From Zygnema cylindricum (lineage: Eukaryota > Streptophyta > Zygnematophyceae > Zygnematales > Zygnemataceae), in contig JBBHKE010002693.1 in the NCBI GenBank assembly GCA_037447655.1, forward strand, positions 1 through 64,000: a stretch of 64,000 bases of DNA, written 5' to 3'. Under the pieces are notes generated by a model. It was not told the DNA's origin. It did no database searches and worked only from the letters and a program-made list of their open reading frames with translations. Positions 31,630 to 44,600 of the stretch are shown here, one piece after another. Both the position numbers and the translations under genes were made by a program. Each line of letters begins with the position of its first letter. The stretch's first letter is position 1.

Positions 31630-32173
31630 TACAACCGCAAACCGCCGAAAACCTATTCCACGATCTCGGCATGCTTCGTGGCCGTCCGATTAAGCCGGAT
31701 TACAATCGTGACCGTCATAAATACTTCCGCAGTATTTGTTTCGCTTTCTAAACAAAATACGCAGTATTCGTTTCGGATGTTTCGTACGCCGTACTTTACA
31801 AACTGTGTCTATGTTTAAAGATCCGTTAAATGAAATAGACTACGTGTTAACATTTAAATACTTATCAAACTATATATCTTCAAGCATGATGGCAGACTAA
31901 ATGGCTAAGGCTACAGGCTAAGTTGACGGGCGGTAGTTACCAGGTTCAAACCCTAGGTCCGTCAATATTCATTTTGGTAAATCTACCAAAATCTACAACC
32001 CGTAACTCTATCTCTAATCAGCATAGGCAGCCATGGCTCTAGCTCCCTCTTCAACCTTCAGTGACTACGACAAGTGTGGAAGCTGAAGAGAGAAGTTAGA
32101 GGCAGACTGCCTGGGCTTCTTTTCTGCATTTTGCAAAACCTAGAAAATACTAAAATAACCTTTTATTTCTACA
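31630..32173 (-). repeat. E4 5' LTR, first half only
   Basis: The LTR runs from its start TGTAGAAATAAAAGG (32173) to the CAACCGCAAACCGCCG region (31630). The remaining half, with GTAC cluster, TATA and hairpins, is lost. Confidence 0.9.
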
Positions 32174-32392
32174 GTGAGTAGGCAGGGACGGCGTGTTTGT
32201 AGGGTAACACAGGCGGGCCAGGCAACCTCCCGATCTTTGCAACAGAGGAAACGGATGGTGAAGGAGAGGAGGCCTGAGGTGGTGATGGAGGAGGAGTTCA
32301 AGAAGAGGGATGACCAGGAGTTGGATGTGGAGGTGATGGAGGAGAAGAGGCTGATCTCAATGAAATGTGTACCCTCTCGTCCTGTTGCAATT
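32174..32392 (-). pseudogene. gag-like protein UB, middle piece
   Basis: A minus-strand fragment between E4 and E5, matching the start region of UA: RVHISL against RLHISL, then a Pro/Ser-rich run and LPYKHAVPAYSPPHR against LPYKHDVPTYSPPHR. It joins to the pieces at 27499 and 38844 when the two elements are removed. Confidence 0.65.
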
Positions 32393-33437
32393 TGTAGAAA
32401 TTAATGGTTTTTAAAGTATTTTCTAGGTCAAAAATATAGAAAGAAGCCGAGGCTGTCTACCTCTAAGTTCTCTCTCAAACTCTCAAACTTGTCGCAGTCA
32501 CTGAGAAATTGGAGAGGAAGCTAGAGCCATGGCTACCTAGGCTATCCTGAGGTTTACGGGAAATATATATTTGGGGTTTATTAAGTAAAATTATATGCGG
32601 CGGCCTCTGGATTTGAACCTGGTACCTGCTGGACGACAAGCTGCCGATAGCTGATAACCTTAGCCGTTAAGTCTTGAAGTAGTGTTATGTACCATATAGT
32701 TTAATAACAATTTAAACATTAATACGTAGGATAAATCATTTAACTATAATTGTTTACGCGATACATAGAACCGGTAGTGTAAAAGTACGAATTGCGGTAC
32801 GGATAAGAAATCAATACCGCGCATTGATTTCGTAAGCGAAACAAATACCGAGCATGTATTTATAACGGCTCCGATCAAATGTGAATATAATCGGACAGCC
32901 AAAATTAGCGTCGAGATCTCGGAAAAAGAATTCGGCGGTTTGTGGGCATTGCCACATCGGATGACACGTGGCGAAACAACATTGGATCGTGGTATCTCTG
33001 GAGATTACGGCACCGAATCCGGATATGACATGTGTCGACATTTAGGCCATGTTGTACAATTTCCGTACATAAAGTACACCGGTGACTGTACTTTTGTGTA
33101 CGGAGGAGAAATCTGATTGGTTCTGTACATCAAAAGATAGAGTCTGTGAGAGAGATAGGACTTAGAAAAATTAGGAGATAGGATCCTCTCTCCCAAAGAG
33201 CTTCTGTACAAAAGGTCAACTTTGACCCTCCATAACTTACTGCTCAGGGGAGCAAAATCAGAGATTCTTTTTGCTATCCACTCAGGGGAGTTTTGTCTTC
33301 ACAGGGGTGAAGTTGGTCAGAGTTTTGTTCTGCCAGGGTGGCAGTTATTTTTGCTGAAACACAAAGGGGTCTGGATTATCCTAGAGGCTTCTTGCAAGCT
33401 GTCCACTCTGAGGACTTACTGAGGTCTCAGAGTTTCA
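32393..33437 (+). repeat. E5 5' LTR (1045 bp)
   Basis: TGTAGAAATTAATGG to GAGTTTCA. H2 appears as CTTCAC-AGGG-GTGAAG. Its partner LTR at 37789 is very similar over the whole length. Confidence 0.9.
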
Positions 33438-35151
33438 GGTTATATGCCCACCCTTTAGGGTACCAATCTTTAATGGAATTGTCTTCATATACTGGGAAAG
33501 TATGATGATAGGAGCTCTATGCGAAAAAAGGTTTTGGGGGATAGTGAGTGGACGGTTGGGGCGTCCATCAAGTCTTGGAATTCCTCCTAGGTTTGGAGGA
33601 AGAAGATTCACCAAGAAAGAGGATCCACCTTCAACGGAGGAAACAAAAGAAGGAGAGATGGTGGACAAATGAAAGGAGAAGGAGGCGACCACACCAATAG
33701 CAACTGGTTCGGCATTCATGTCACCTATTCTGAGGAACGAGGAGAATGATACTGAAACCTGGGACTTCAACAATATGGCGGTAATGCACTTCATCCTACG
33801 CCATCTCACTCAAGGACTTGCATGTTCTCATTTGCAAGTAGAAAGGGCATTCGATCTTTGGATGGCTCTCATAGAGATGTACCGAAGTGGTACGATTTAG
33901 CAACAACACTTGGCTGATCAGAAAGTTAAGGAGTATGTATACAAAGGGGGAAATATGTTCGATTTTTGCAATGAGCTTGCTACACTCTTCATGGAGCTAG
34001 AGAGTGCGGGAAAAGATTTTAGTGAAAATGAAAAGGTTAACTGTTTACTGATGAGGTTACCTGATGAGTTCGAGAACATAGTCAACCGTGTGCAGGACTT
34101 GCCTGACTCAAGGTGGATATGGAACTCAGTGGTAGGGATGATTCTCATTGGCAAGAATACGATTAAGATCTGAAGGGGAGGAAAGAGTGGCCAAGCCTTG
34201 GCAACAGCGACTGATTGGAGGAACAAGGATTCTCGAAAACCGGTCGGAAAATATGGGGGTAGGGAGCAGAAAAAACAGGCCGACGAGTTCGAACCAAGGG
34301 CTCCCAAAGGTTTATGTCATTTTTGTAAGAAACCAGGGCACTATATGGCAGAGTGCACTAAGCTAACCGAGCTTCGATTAAAGAAGGGGCAGACCGGTGG
34401 TACCCCGAGAGGAAAGAAAAAGACCCTTGTCACACATGTACTTGAGCCAGAATATGAGGACGAGGACCATGAGCTCCTTTTGGATGAGGAGTTGGAGGCG
34501 AAAAATGAGGTCGAAATTCCACGAAGGCACAAATGTGCTTATGGTGGATTGAAAGGTGAAGCAGGTTGGATTATAGATTCAGGTGCCTCTATGCACATGT
34601 GTAACGATAGGCACCTGTTCACAAAGATAAGAAAGATTCCCACCGAAGAGATAGAGTACGGGGATGGGAGGATAGTCACCACTACTCTTGTAGGATCGGT
34701 AGATCTGAAAGTGTTAGTAGAAGGAAAGACATCCATATTAACATTCTCCGATGTATTGTTTATTCCGGAGCTGAACAAAAACGTTATCTCTACATTTTTA
34801 TTAGACGATAAGGGTTTTTTCACTAGCACTAGGGGAAGAGTCTTTACTGCTAGTTTTGAGGAGGATGTCTATTTTATTGCTGGGAAAGGTAGCCATGGCA
34901 TGTTTAGGCTGAGTTTAAGTAATAAAACGAAGAAACTTTATTATGCTGGTGTTCATGAAATTATGATGTGGCATAAGAGGCTTGGGCATGTGAATCTAGA
35001 TAAGTTAAGAGAGATGAAAAAGATGGGAGTGGTGGAAGGGATTCAGTTCAGTGAGAGTAATGATATAAGTGATTGTAGTGGATGTGCTCAAGGTAAAGCA
35101 CACAGGTTACCCTTTCCTAAAACAGCCACCTGTAAGGGAGAAAAATTCTAG
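33438..35151 (+). pseudogene. E5 gag, zinc knuckle, protease and integrase start
   Basis: Gag fragments run to 34173 with stops at about 33669, 33898 and 34170. Then a 317-codon frame (34198-35151) holds CHFCKKPGHYMAEC, the protease WIIDSGASMHMC (intact motif), WHKRLGHVNLDKL and CSGCAQGKAH. A single missing base in the A-run at about 35145 ends it in TAG. Confidence 0.88.
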
Positions 35152-36172
35152 ATCTAGTACACACGGATATTTGGGGACTTGCTAAAGTGCCCTCACCGGG
35201 GGGAAGAGATTTATGATGACTATCACTGATGATTGGTCTCGGTATTCCCGAGTGTATTTTTTGAAAAACAAGTCCGAAGCTCAAGATTGTTTTAGACAAT
35301 ATATAACATGGAGCGAAAAACTTCATGAAACTCTAATCAAGAGAATAAGGAGTGACAATGGTGGAGAGTATACTTCTAACAAGTTTGAGGATTTTCTGAG
35401 GGAAGATGGGGTCCAACACCAAAAGACAGTTCCAGAAAACCCGAAACAGAATGGGGTAGCTGAAAGGTTAAATAGAACACTAAGTGATAGTGCTAGAAGT
35501 ATGTTGTCAGATAAGAAGATAGGAAAAAGGTTTTGGGCAAAAACAATGAACTGTGCTAATTACCTCAAAAATAGAGTTCTTACTTCAGCTATAAAAGATC
35601 AAACACCTTATGAGAGATGGACAGGCCGGAAACCAGACTTATCTCACTTAAAGGTTTTCGGCCGTCAAGTATTCAGTCTAGATACAGATCGGTCTAATTG
35701 GAAGCTAGATCCTAAAGGAAAACCGGGATACTTATTAGGAAATGATGAGGATGTTAAAGGATATAGAGTTTATGATCTAAAAAGAGAAGATATAATCTTA
35801 GTAAAGCATCTAGTAGTTATGGATGAAGGAAAGTCTGTGGATCCCTTCAAATATACAAAGTCAGTAAAAATCAGATTTGAGTCAGAAAATTCTGATGACT
35901 TTGAGCTTCCTAACTATCCAGGTTTTAGAGAAGATGACATTCTTGCAGGTACAAATCAGACCGAAAATATCTCGGCTGTGGAAACTCCATTGACAACTCT
36001 TCCCGAAGCGGAAGACATGGTGGAAATTGATTCGGAATCAAAGGATAGGGGAGAAGCCGAGTTTGTTCATAAGAATCCACGAGAACCATCTATTCCGGCC
36101 TCAGATTTTGAGGGGGGAAGGAGAAGTAGCAAAAGACCGCAAGAAAAACAGGTTAATAACAAGGTAACTTAA
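35152..36172 (+). pseudogene. E5 integrase core, end and linker
   Basis: After the frame break the integrase continues: VHTDIWGLAKV in another frame, then the 319-codon frame 35213-36172 with DDWSRYSRVYFLKNK, RSDNGGEYTSN, NGVAERLNRTL, the end block and the acidic linker with SIPASDFEGGRRSSK. A second lost base in the G-run near 35203 restores a readable frame. It ends in TAA. Confidence 0.88.
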
Positions 36173-37739
36173 CTATCTCATCAAGATGAACCTCAAACTT
36201 TTGGAGAGGCGATAACTTGTCCAGAAAGAAACCGGTGGAAGACAGCCATCAATAAGGAGATGGCCTCAATTATGGCAACCGATACTTAGGAGCAAGTGGA
36301 TTTTCCACCAAACAAAAAACCAATCAGTTGTAAGTGGATTTTCAAATTAAAACTGAACCCAGATAACACGATTGAGTGCTACAAGGCCGGATTAGTGGCA
36401 AAGGGATTTACACAAAAAGAGGGAATCGACTACGAGGAAACCTTTGCCCCGGTGGTCAGATTTCCCTTTGTCCGCATACTTCTTAGCCTAGCAGCAGTGG
36501 ACGACATCGAAGTGCACCAGATGGACATCAAAACAGCCTTTTTGCATGGAGAATTGGAAGAAGAGATCTTCGTGCGACAACTCCAAGGGTTTGTGGAGGA
36601 AGGAGAGGAAAGTAAGGTATGCCGGCTGATTAAATCTGTTTATGGATGAAACAGGCGCCTCGACAGTGGAATAAGAAGCTCGATGAGTTTCTTACCGGTC
36701 TGGGATATATCCAGATCAACTCAGATCACCCAATCTATGTTTTTGAAGATGAGGAAGGTGTTACATTTATTACAATTTATGTTAATGATTTGCTTGTTTT
36801 AAGTAAATCAATGAAAAAAATTAATAAACTGAAAACCGATCTTAAGGGGTGATTTGAAATGAAAGATATGGGGGAAGCAAAATATATTTTGGGAATTCAA
36901 GTATAGAGAGACCGAAAAAGAAAAATTATAAGATTGACTCAAAAGGAAGCAATAGGGAACATGCTTGAAAAATTTCAAATGGATAAAGCTAATAGTTGTA
37001 CAACTCCAATGGAGTTGAAGAAGGGAAGTGAGGGGAGTGAGGAAGAAGGAGTCATAGTCTTAGTCGAGGAATTATCTCTTGAAGAAAACAGAAGTTCATG
37101 CAGACTATTCCTTACTGACAAGTAGTGGGAAGTCTAATCTATTTTATGAATTGTACCCGGCTGGATTTAGCTGTAGGTGTACGAGTGCTGAGTAGAAATC
37201 TAAATGCTCCCACTAAGAGGGATTGGGAGGCAGCTAAGAGAGTCCTTAGATATTTGGTAGGAACTAGAGATCTATGGTTGCATTTGGGTGGGGAGAATAC
37301 TGACATCACTACTTGGAGTGATTCTAGTTATGGTGATGCTCCGATGAGGAGATGCACTTCTGGATATGTGTTATATGTGGGTGATGGGGCTTGCTGTTGG
37401 AGTAGCAAACAACAAAAGGTTATTGCTCAGTCCACCATGGAGGCTGAGTATATGGCCTCTTGCTCTACTGTAAAAAAATTGATGTGGGTCAAGTCTTTGC
37501 TTGGTGAGCTTGGTCACCTTAAGAGTGGTGTGCAGAAAATATTTTGTGATAATCAGGCAGCAATTGCTATTTCTGCCAGTCCTAAACATCATTTTAAAGC
37601 CAAACACATGGATATTAGACTTCGCTTTGCTACAGGGAAAGTAGAAAATAAAATAATCAGTTTAGAGTATCGACCAGATAGTAAGATGGTAGCAGATATG
37701 ATGACCAAACCTGTGCCTTCCCCTAAGCTAATTTTCTAA
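36173..37739 (+). pseudogene. E5 reverse transcriptase and RNase H
   Basis: RT: ARLVAKGF is read as AGLVAKGF, then MDIKTAFLHGELEEEIFV and KQAPRQWNKKLDE. The catalytic site reads YVNDLLVLSKS, so the first Asp of YVDD is lost. RNase H (37125-37739): WSDSSYGD, STMEAEY, CDNQAAI, KHHFKAKHMDIRLRF. Stops at about 36285, 36647, 36849, 36903 and 37735 break the frame. Confidence 0.88.
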
Positions 37740-37788
37740 AGGGAGAAGTGTGGTCTGAAATTAAAGATTGACTAGAAAATAAAGGGAG

Positions 37789-38838
37789 TGTTGAAATTAA
37801 TGGTTTTTAAAGTATTTTTTAGGTCTAAATAGTAATATAGAAAGAAGCCGAGGCAGTCTACCTCTAACCTCTCTCTCGAATTCTCAAACTTGTCGCAGTC
37901 ACTTAGAAATTGGAGAGGAAGCTAGAGCCATGGCTACCTAGGCTATCCTGAGGTTTACGGGAAATATATATTTGGGGTTTATTAAGTAAAATTATATGCG
38001 GCGGCCTCAACATTTGAACCTCGTACCTGCCGGACGGCAAGCTGCCGGTAGCTGGTAACCTTTGCCGTTAAGTCTTGAAGTAGTGTTACGTACCATATAG
38101 TTTGATAACAATTTAAACATTAATACGTATGATAAATCATTTAACTATAATTGTTTACGAGATACATAGAACCGGTAGTGTAAATGTACGAATTGCGGTA
38201 CGGATAAGAAATCAATACCGCGCATTGATTTCGTAAGCGAAACAAATACTGAGCATGTATTTATAACGGCTCCGATCAAATGTGAATTTAATTAGACGGC
38301 CAGAATTAGCGCCGAGATCTTGGAAGAAGAATTCGGCGGTTTGTGGGCATCGCCACATCGGATGACACGTGGCAAAATAACATTGGATCGTGGTATCTCT
38401 AAAGTTTACGGCACCGAATCCGGATATGACATGTGTCGACATTTAGGCCATGTTGTACAATTTCCGTACAGAAAGTACACCGGCAGCTGTACTTTTGTGT
38501 ACAAAATTGTAATCTGATTGGCTCCGTACATCAGTAGATAGAGTCTGTGAGAGAGATAAGACTTAGAAAAATTAGGAGATAGGATCCTCTCTCCCAGAGA
38601 GCTTTTGTACAAAAGGTCAACTTTGACCCTCCATAACTTACTGCTCAGGGGAGCAAATTCAGAGATTCTTTTTGCTATCCACTCAGGGGAGACTTCTCTT
38701 CACAAGGGTGAAGTCTGTCAAAGTTTTTGTTTGCTAGGGTCGGAGTTATTTTTGCTGAAACACAAAGGGGTCAGGATTATCCTAGAGGCTTCTTAGAAGC
38801 TGTCCACTCTGAGGACTTATAGAGGTCTCAGAGTTTCA
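37789..38838 (+). repeat. E5 3' LTR (1050 bp)
   Basis: TGTTGAAATTAATGG to GAGTTTCA, after the purine tract AAAATAAAGGGAG. It abuts the CAATT duplication. Confidence 0.92.
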
Positions 38839-38843
38839 CAATT

Positions 38844-40280
38844 CCACTAATGCTTTGGCTACGAAAGAGGTCTCTATTGAGACGAAGGTAGGCGCGCCCC
38901 ATGGAGAAGCAGCAAGGTCATGTTAGGAATCTGCACCCAAACCTTTCCCGTTAGATCCTGTGGTTTCCCCCTGTTTTCGCTGAGGAGGAGTTTTCGATAG
39001 GTCTCCAAAGGAGGCATCTCTAATGGCTACCTTGAGATTAAAGCAGGTTCTTGAATGGAAGCATCGAGGTCTGTCCTGTTTCTTGGAGTAGAGGTTGTCT
39101 GTCCGCTGAGAAGCCCACTAGACCTGCGCCTTGCTTCTCCAATAGGTTTCAGTTCGTGTTCCCATGAATTTCCTCTTTTTGCCTCCATTGCTTCTCAGTC
39201 TATGGTGATGGGTTCGGTCCCTGTCCTAGTTTTTCCTTGTGATGCTAAAACATTTTCCAATTCCTGAGCTCTGCTGACTACCTTAGTCAAATCTGTTATT
39301 CCCAAGCCCGAAACCTCTAGATCGGTTGATCTTGTCTGCCACAATCCTCATGGAGGTCACACCGTCGGGGCGGCTTTCGAGGCTCATTATGAGCTTTTGT
39401 CGAGGGCAAAGGGAACGTCTCTTCTTTCACCACCGGGTTCAACTTGCCTTTACTATCAGGGTGATCGAATCTTTTCCCTCTCCAGGTCTCTTAGGAGCTC
39501 TGCATGCCAAGGCCTTCCTCGAAATGAGAGGTGGCTCGGCCATGAGAGGGTTTGCTGGAGGCCGTGTCTTGAGATTGAGCGGCTTAAAAAGAGGGAGCTG
39601 GTTCCCTCTAAGGTCGCTCTGAGATGGACCGAGAGGAACTGCTTTTAGAAGAGATACTAAGAATCTCAACCACCCCTCCTACCTGCCTGACTCTCCGGGC
39701 GCGGTTTGTGCGGGAAACCCTTTAGATAAACTCCTTCTTCACCTTCAACTTGTGGAGATTGTGAAGGGCCAACAGCTCTTACTGACCCGGCCGACGAGGA
39801 TTCGCTAAAAGCTCAAGATCTATAGGGATCTGCGCCTTGGGAACCTTGGACTTAGTGTGGAACCCAACCTCAAGGAAATGTCCGACAAATGTTTCTTTAT
39901 GTGCTAGACCCTTTCGGCGTGAAGGAGGTGATGACTCCTTTCTTCCCTCGGCTTGGGCTCTGGCAACCTCGTACAAAGTTGGGAAGTTCTCGGGAGAAAA
40001 AACCGGTGGAGGTGGAGGAGAGGGTTGCCCGACTGGCTGTTTTGGAGGAGTCGTAGTTGCTACGGCTGGAGGCATCATTACCTTACGAAATCGTTCTATG
40101 TTTAAAGGTGAGGAAAAGGGGACTGATTCCTTGGGCATTTGTAACTCTTCCTTTTGTGTAAACGTACCTTGACTATTCAGCTCATCGGATCCGATTTTTG
40201 GAACCTCTTTTTCCGGAGCTTCTCCCCCTCCCATGGAGTGATGACAGATGGACAAAACTGGTAGGATTATTGGTAACAAA
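38844..40280 (-). pseudogene. gag-like protein UB, N-terminal piece
   Basis: Just inside the E5 boundary the minus strand reads WGAPTFVSIETSFVAKALVE, continuing into the middle piece. Further upstream is decayed coding, and at 39779-40279 a clean 166-codon frame, which includes MGGGEAPEKEVPKIGSDELN, a Pro-rich PSPPPPPVF stretch and FSPENFPTLYEVARAQAEGR. Whether that frame and the capsid-like part were one protein of about 1000 residues, or two neighbouring genes, cannot be settled here. No known domain is recognised. The plus-strand open frames over this stretch look like shadows. Confidence 0.4.
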
Positions 40281-40625
40281 AACCCTAACTCTTCCCTAGA
40301 AGATGAGTTTCTCTAAACTCAAGCTCTTATCCCCTCTAAGCTAAAGGAGACAGGTTGCTGTATCATTACTCTGACGGTCTGTTGAAAGTCTAACAAATAT
40401 TCTCTCAAAATCCACTATTCTGGTACAAAAGATTATGGTAATCGACCCCCGGAGGAAAACCAATAGGAACCCTAAAAAGGACTACCAAAGAGAGAATAAA
40501 GATTCTTCCACTCAAAATAATGAAAGAATAAAATATAGAGATGCTGTCTCAAAATTAACAATATCACCTTGCCCTTAAAAAGATAGAGAATAAAAGTAGA
40601 ATGTGGAATGATAGCAAGCGAGCAC
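40281..40625. other. unassigned spacer left of E6
   Basis: No gene or clear LTR. It contains no match to the primer-binding site. It is presumably upstream sequence of unit UB, cut by E6 at 40625. Confidence 0.3.
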
Positions 40626-41659
40626 TGCAATTCTGTGTCCTCCATTGGACTACAGAATACAGGAAGCCTCTAGATAGTATTTAACTAACCCACTTCAAGC
40701 CAAAACCACTGCTGCCCAAGAAGGCAATCTGACAATTTGACTGCACCCCTGTGTAGCCTGGACTCCCCTGAGTCCGTAGAAAAAAGAATCACTGAAAAAG
40801 ACCAACCAGGCGATTAGTTATGAGGCAGTAAAAATGCCAATTTGTACAAACTCTCAAAGGGAGAGGTGACCACCTACCAAAATTTTCTAAGTCCTGATTC
40901 TCTCTAATAACTCCTATCTACTGAAGTACGGACCAATCAGATTACTGTATCGTACACAAAAGTACTACTGCCGATGTACCTTTTGTACGGCCTATGTACG
41001 ACAAGGCTATTAAACGGACGCGTGTCTGCTTTTCACTCGTCCGTACGTTCCTCGGAATTCCTATGACCGAATGTCATCTCTCCACGTGGCTCCAGGTCAT
41101 GCCACGTCACAAAACGCCAAAGTGACCACTCCGGGATTTCGGCGATGATGTGCGCCGTTGGATTTTATGCGAAACGCAATCTTAGCCGTAATAAATACTT
41201 GTGCGATATTTGTTCCGATGTCGAAATAAAATGCGCGTTATCCGTTTTGAATTAGCGTCGTACGACGTACTATATAAAACTGAATCTATGTGCGTCGTAC
41301 ACAGTTCCAGTTAAATGGATTTAATTCTCCCTAACTAAATATATATCTATCACATACCATAGCACTTAGCATTGGTCCTAGTCTATTAGGATAAAGCTGA
41401 CCGCTACCGGTCAACTTGACGAACCGTAGGTACCGGGATCAAATCTCTGGTCCGTCAAGTATATTTTTAGTAACCTACTAAAAATAGCTGTCTGTTGAAC
41501 TAAAGGCAGCCATGGATCAACCTCTCTCTCTTACCTTCAGTGACTACAACAAGTATGGAAGCTAGAGAGCGGAGGTGGAGGCAGGCTGTCCGTCCTTTTT
41601 CCTTTTATAAAAACATATTTAAACCTAGAAAATACTATAAAAATCTATAAATTTCAACA
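40626..41659 (-). repeat. E6 3' LTR (1034 bp)
   Basis: Near-identical to 46003-47036. It contains ACGTGG and GCCACGTC boxes, six GTAC cores (about 40927-41001), and a tRNA-like block on the plus strand at about 41390-41460. The 18-base motif is present near its element start. Confidence 0.95.
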
Positions 41660-41672
41660 CTCCCCTTATTTT

Positions 41673-44600
41673 CTAGTCTAATTTTAATTTTTCTTTCAAC
41701 CCACATTTTTCCCGACAATATTTTAGTTTAGGAGAGGGCACAGGTTTGGTCATCATGTCAGCCACCATTTCTTCATCAGGTCTATACACAAGATTTAAAA
41801 TTTTGTTTTCAACTTTTTCTCTTACGAAGCATAATCTTATGTCCATATGTTTTGCTTTGAAATGATGTTTTGGATTGGCTGCGATTGCGATTGCAGCTTG
41901 ATTATCGCAAAAGATTTCATGCACTCCCTCCTTCATATATCCCAGTTCTTGCAATAATGACTTCACCCACATTAGTTCTTTCACAGCAGAACAAGACGCC
42001 ATATACTCAGCCTCCATAGTAGACTGAGCAACCACCTTTTGTTGCTTACTGCTCCAACAGAAAGCACCTTCCCCAACATACAACACATACCCAGAAGTGC
42101 ATCGTCTCATAGGTGCTTCCCCATAACTGGCATCACTCCAAGTAGTGATGTCAGTGTGCTCCCCTCCCAAATGCAACCATAACTCTCTAGTTCCCACCAG
42201 ATATCTCATGACTCTCTTGGCTGCCTCCCAATCCCTCTTCCTAGGATCATTAAGACTCCTACTGAGTACACCAACTGCCGCCGCTATGTCCGGCCTGGTA
42301 CAGTTCATAAAATAGATTAAGCTTCCTACGACCTGTCTATAAGGGATAGACTTCATGAACTCTCTCTCCTCTGGACTCATCTGATCGTCTAAGATCATCA
42401 CTCCTCCTTCTACACTCCCATCACTTCCTTTTTTCAAGTCCATGGGAGTGGTACAAATGTTAGCATTTTCCATCTGGAATTTCTCAAGCATATTACCTAT
42501 TGCTTCTTTCTGAGTAAGTCTGATAATCTTCTTCCCCCTATCTCTCTCCATTTGGATCCCCAAAATATATTTTGCCTCCCCTAAATCCTTCATATCAAAT
42601 CTGCCCCTAAGATCTTTCTTTAGCCTATTGATATTCTCTAAAGACTTACTTAACACAAGCAGATCATCCACATAAATTGCAATAAAAATGACACCATTCT
42701 CATCTTCAAACATATAGATAGAATGGTCAGAGCTGATCCGGATGTATCCCAGATCGGTGAGAAACTCATCTAGTTTCTTATTCCACTGTCGGGGAGCCTG
42801 TTTCAGTCCATATAAGGACTTTATGAGCCTGCACACTTTGCTCTCTTCTCCTTCTTCCACAAACCCCTCGGGTTGCCTCATAAAAATTTCTTCCTCTAAC
42901 TCACCATTAAGAAAAGCAGTCTTAATATCCATCTGGTGAATTTCCATGTCTTCCGCTGCGGCCAGACTGAGGAGAATCCTTACTGATGGGAACCGAACAA
43001 CTGGAGCAAAGGTCTCCTCATAGTCAATCCCCTCTTTTTGGGTGAACCCCTTCGCTACCAATCGAGCCTTATACCTCTCAATTGTATTATCTGGGTTCAG
43101 TTTTAGTTTAAATACCCATTTACATCCAATAGGTTTTCTGTCTGGAGGGCAATCCGCTAGTTCCCAAGTATTTGCTTCCATGATAGAAGCCATCTCATCA
43201 TTTATGGCCCTAATCCATCTTTCTTTCTCTGGACTATTCACTGCCTCTAAGTAAGACTGAGGCTCATCTGGGTGAGATAGCTTAGTTACCTTATGGGCAG
43301 CTTGTTTTTCCTGTATCCTTTTGCTGCTCCTCCTTCCTCCCTCAAACTCCGAAGCTGGAATGGATGGAAGTCTTGGATTTCTTCTCACTGTCTCATCGGC
43401 TCCCCTGTCCATAAAAACCGTATCTTGTCCCGCTTCTTCCATCTCCTCGAAGTCCATAGGAGTATGTGAGGTTTCCGGTGAGTCTCCTGTATCTTCGATC
43501 TCCCCTGAATCTGTAATCACAGTTTCACTCATGTCTTTTTCGGGAACGACTGAGTTCTCCTCATTTTCGGACTCAAATCTGATCCTTATCTTTTTTGTGT
43601 ATTTGAAGGGGTCAAATGACTTCCCTTCATCCATGACAACTAAGTGTTTGACCAGAATGATATCTTTCTTTGCTAAGTCATAGACTCTATATCCCTTAAC
43701 ATCCTCATCATATCCCACAAAGTATCCAGGTTTTCCCTTAGCATCTAGTTTCCAGTTTTTCCTATCCGTGTCAAGACTGTAAACTTGGCTACCAAATACT
43801 TTAAGGTGTGAGATATCTGGTTTCCTTCCAACCCATCTCTCATAAGGTGTCACTCCCTTTACAGCTGAGGTAAGGACTCTATTTTTAATATAGTTTGCAC
43901 AGTTCATTGCTTCTGCCCAAAATCTCTTTCCTATTTTCTTGTCTGCCAACATACTGCATGCACTATCTCCTAGTGTTCGATTCAACCTCTCAGCTACCCC
44001 ATTTTGTTCCGGGTTATATGGTACAGTTTTCTGGTGCTGCACTCCCTCATCTCTCAAATATTCCTCAAACTCGTTAGAGGTATATTCCCCCCCATTATCA
44101 CTCCTTATCCTCTTAATGGGGGTTTCATGCAACTTCTCACTCCAAGCTATATATTCTTTGAAGTAAGTTGACGCTTCAGACTTTGTTTTCAGAAAGTAGA
44201 ATCTAGAGTATCTAGACCAGTCATCAGTTATTGTCATCATAAACCTTTTTCCTCCAACCGAAGGTACTTTTGCAGGCCCCCAAATATCTGTGTGGACTAA
44301 ATCTAATACTTTCTCACCTCTATATGTGGCGGCTTTGGGAAAGGGAAGTCTGTGAGCCTTACCTTGAGCACAACCACTACAATCATCCATCATTTCATTA
44401 TCCCCAAACTGAATGCCATCTACTACCCCAAGCTTTTTCATTTCCCTTAACCTATCAAAATGTACATGCCCCAACCGCTTATGCCAAATCATCATCTTAG
44501 GAACACCAACATAGTAAGCATTCTTCTTTTCATTACTCAAGTTAAGCCTAAACATTCCTTGGCTACCCTTATCTGCTGTGAAGTAAACTTCATCCCCATA

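Larger units (their letters stand above)
27500..32173 (-). mobile_element. copia element E4 (family 1b) with target duplication GTGAG
   Basis: The minus-strand element is bounded by TGTA...TACA termini and flanked by GTGAG on both sides (27495-27499 and 32174-32178), a perfect 5-bp target duplication. It interrupts UB. 3' LTR 27500-28532; RNase H, RT, integrase and part of protease 28749-31629; then a jump into the middle of the 5' LTR (31630-32173). Gag, the zinc knuckle and about half of the 5' LTR are deleted. Confidence 0.93.
32393..38838 (+). mobile_element. copia element E5 (family 1) with target duplication CAATT
   Basis: Plus strand, 5' LTR 32393-33437, internal region, 3' LTR 37789-38838, flanked by CAATT at 32388-32392 and 38839-38843, a perfect 5-bp duplication. 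It is inserted into UB. The primer-binding site at 33438-33452 has two changes (GGTTATATGCCCACC) and the gag start codon is lost (ACTGAG for ATGGAG). The reading frames are broken but in order. Confidence 0.93.

Noticed and set aside
39055-39648. Plus-strand open frames over UB
   Set aside because: No domain. They are opposite to decayed minus-strand UB coding and look like shadows.
43321-43683. 120-codon plus-strand Ser-rich frame
   Set aside because: Complement of the acidic linker of the E6 polyprotein.
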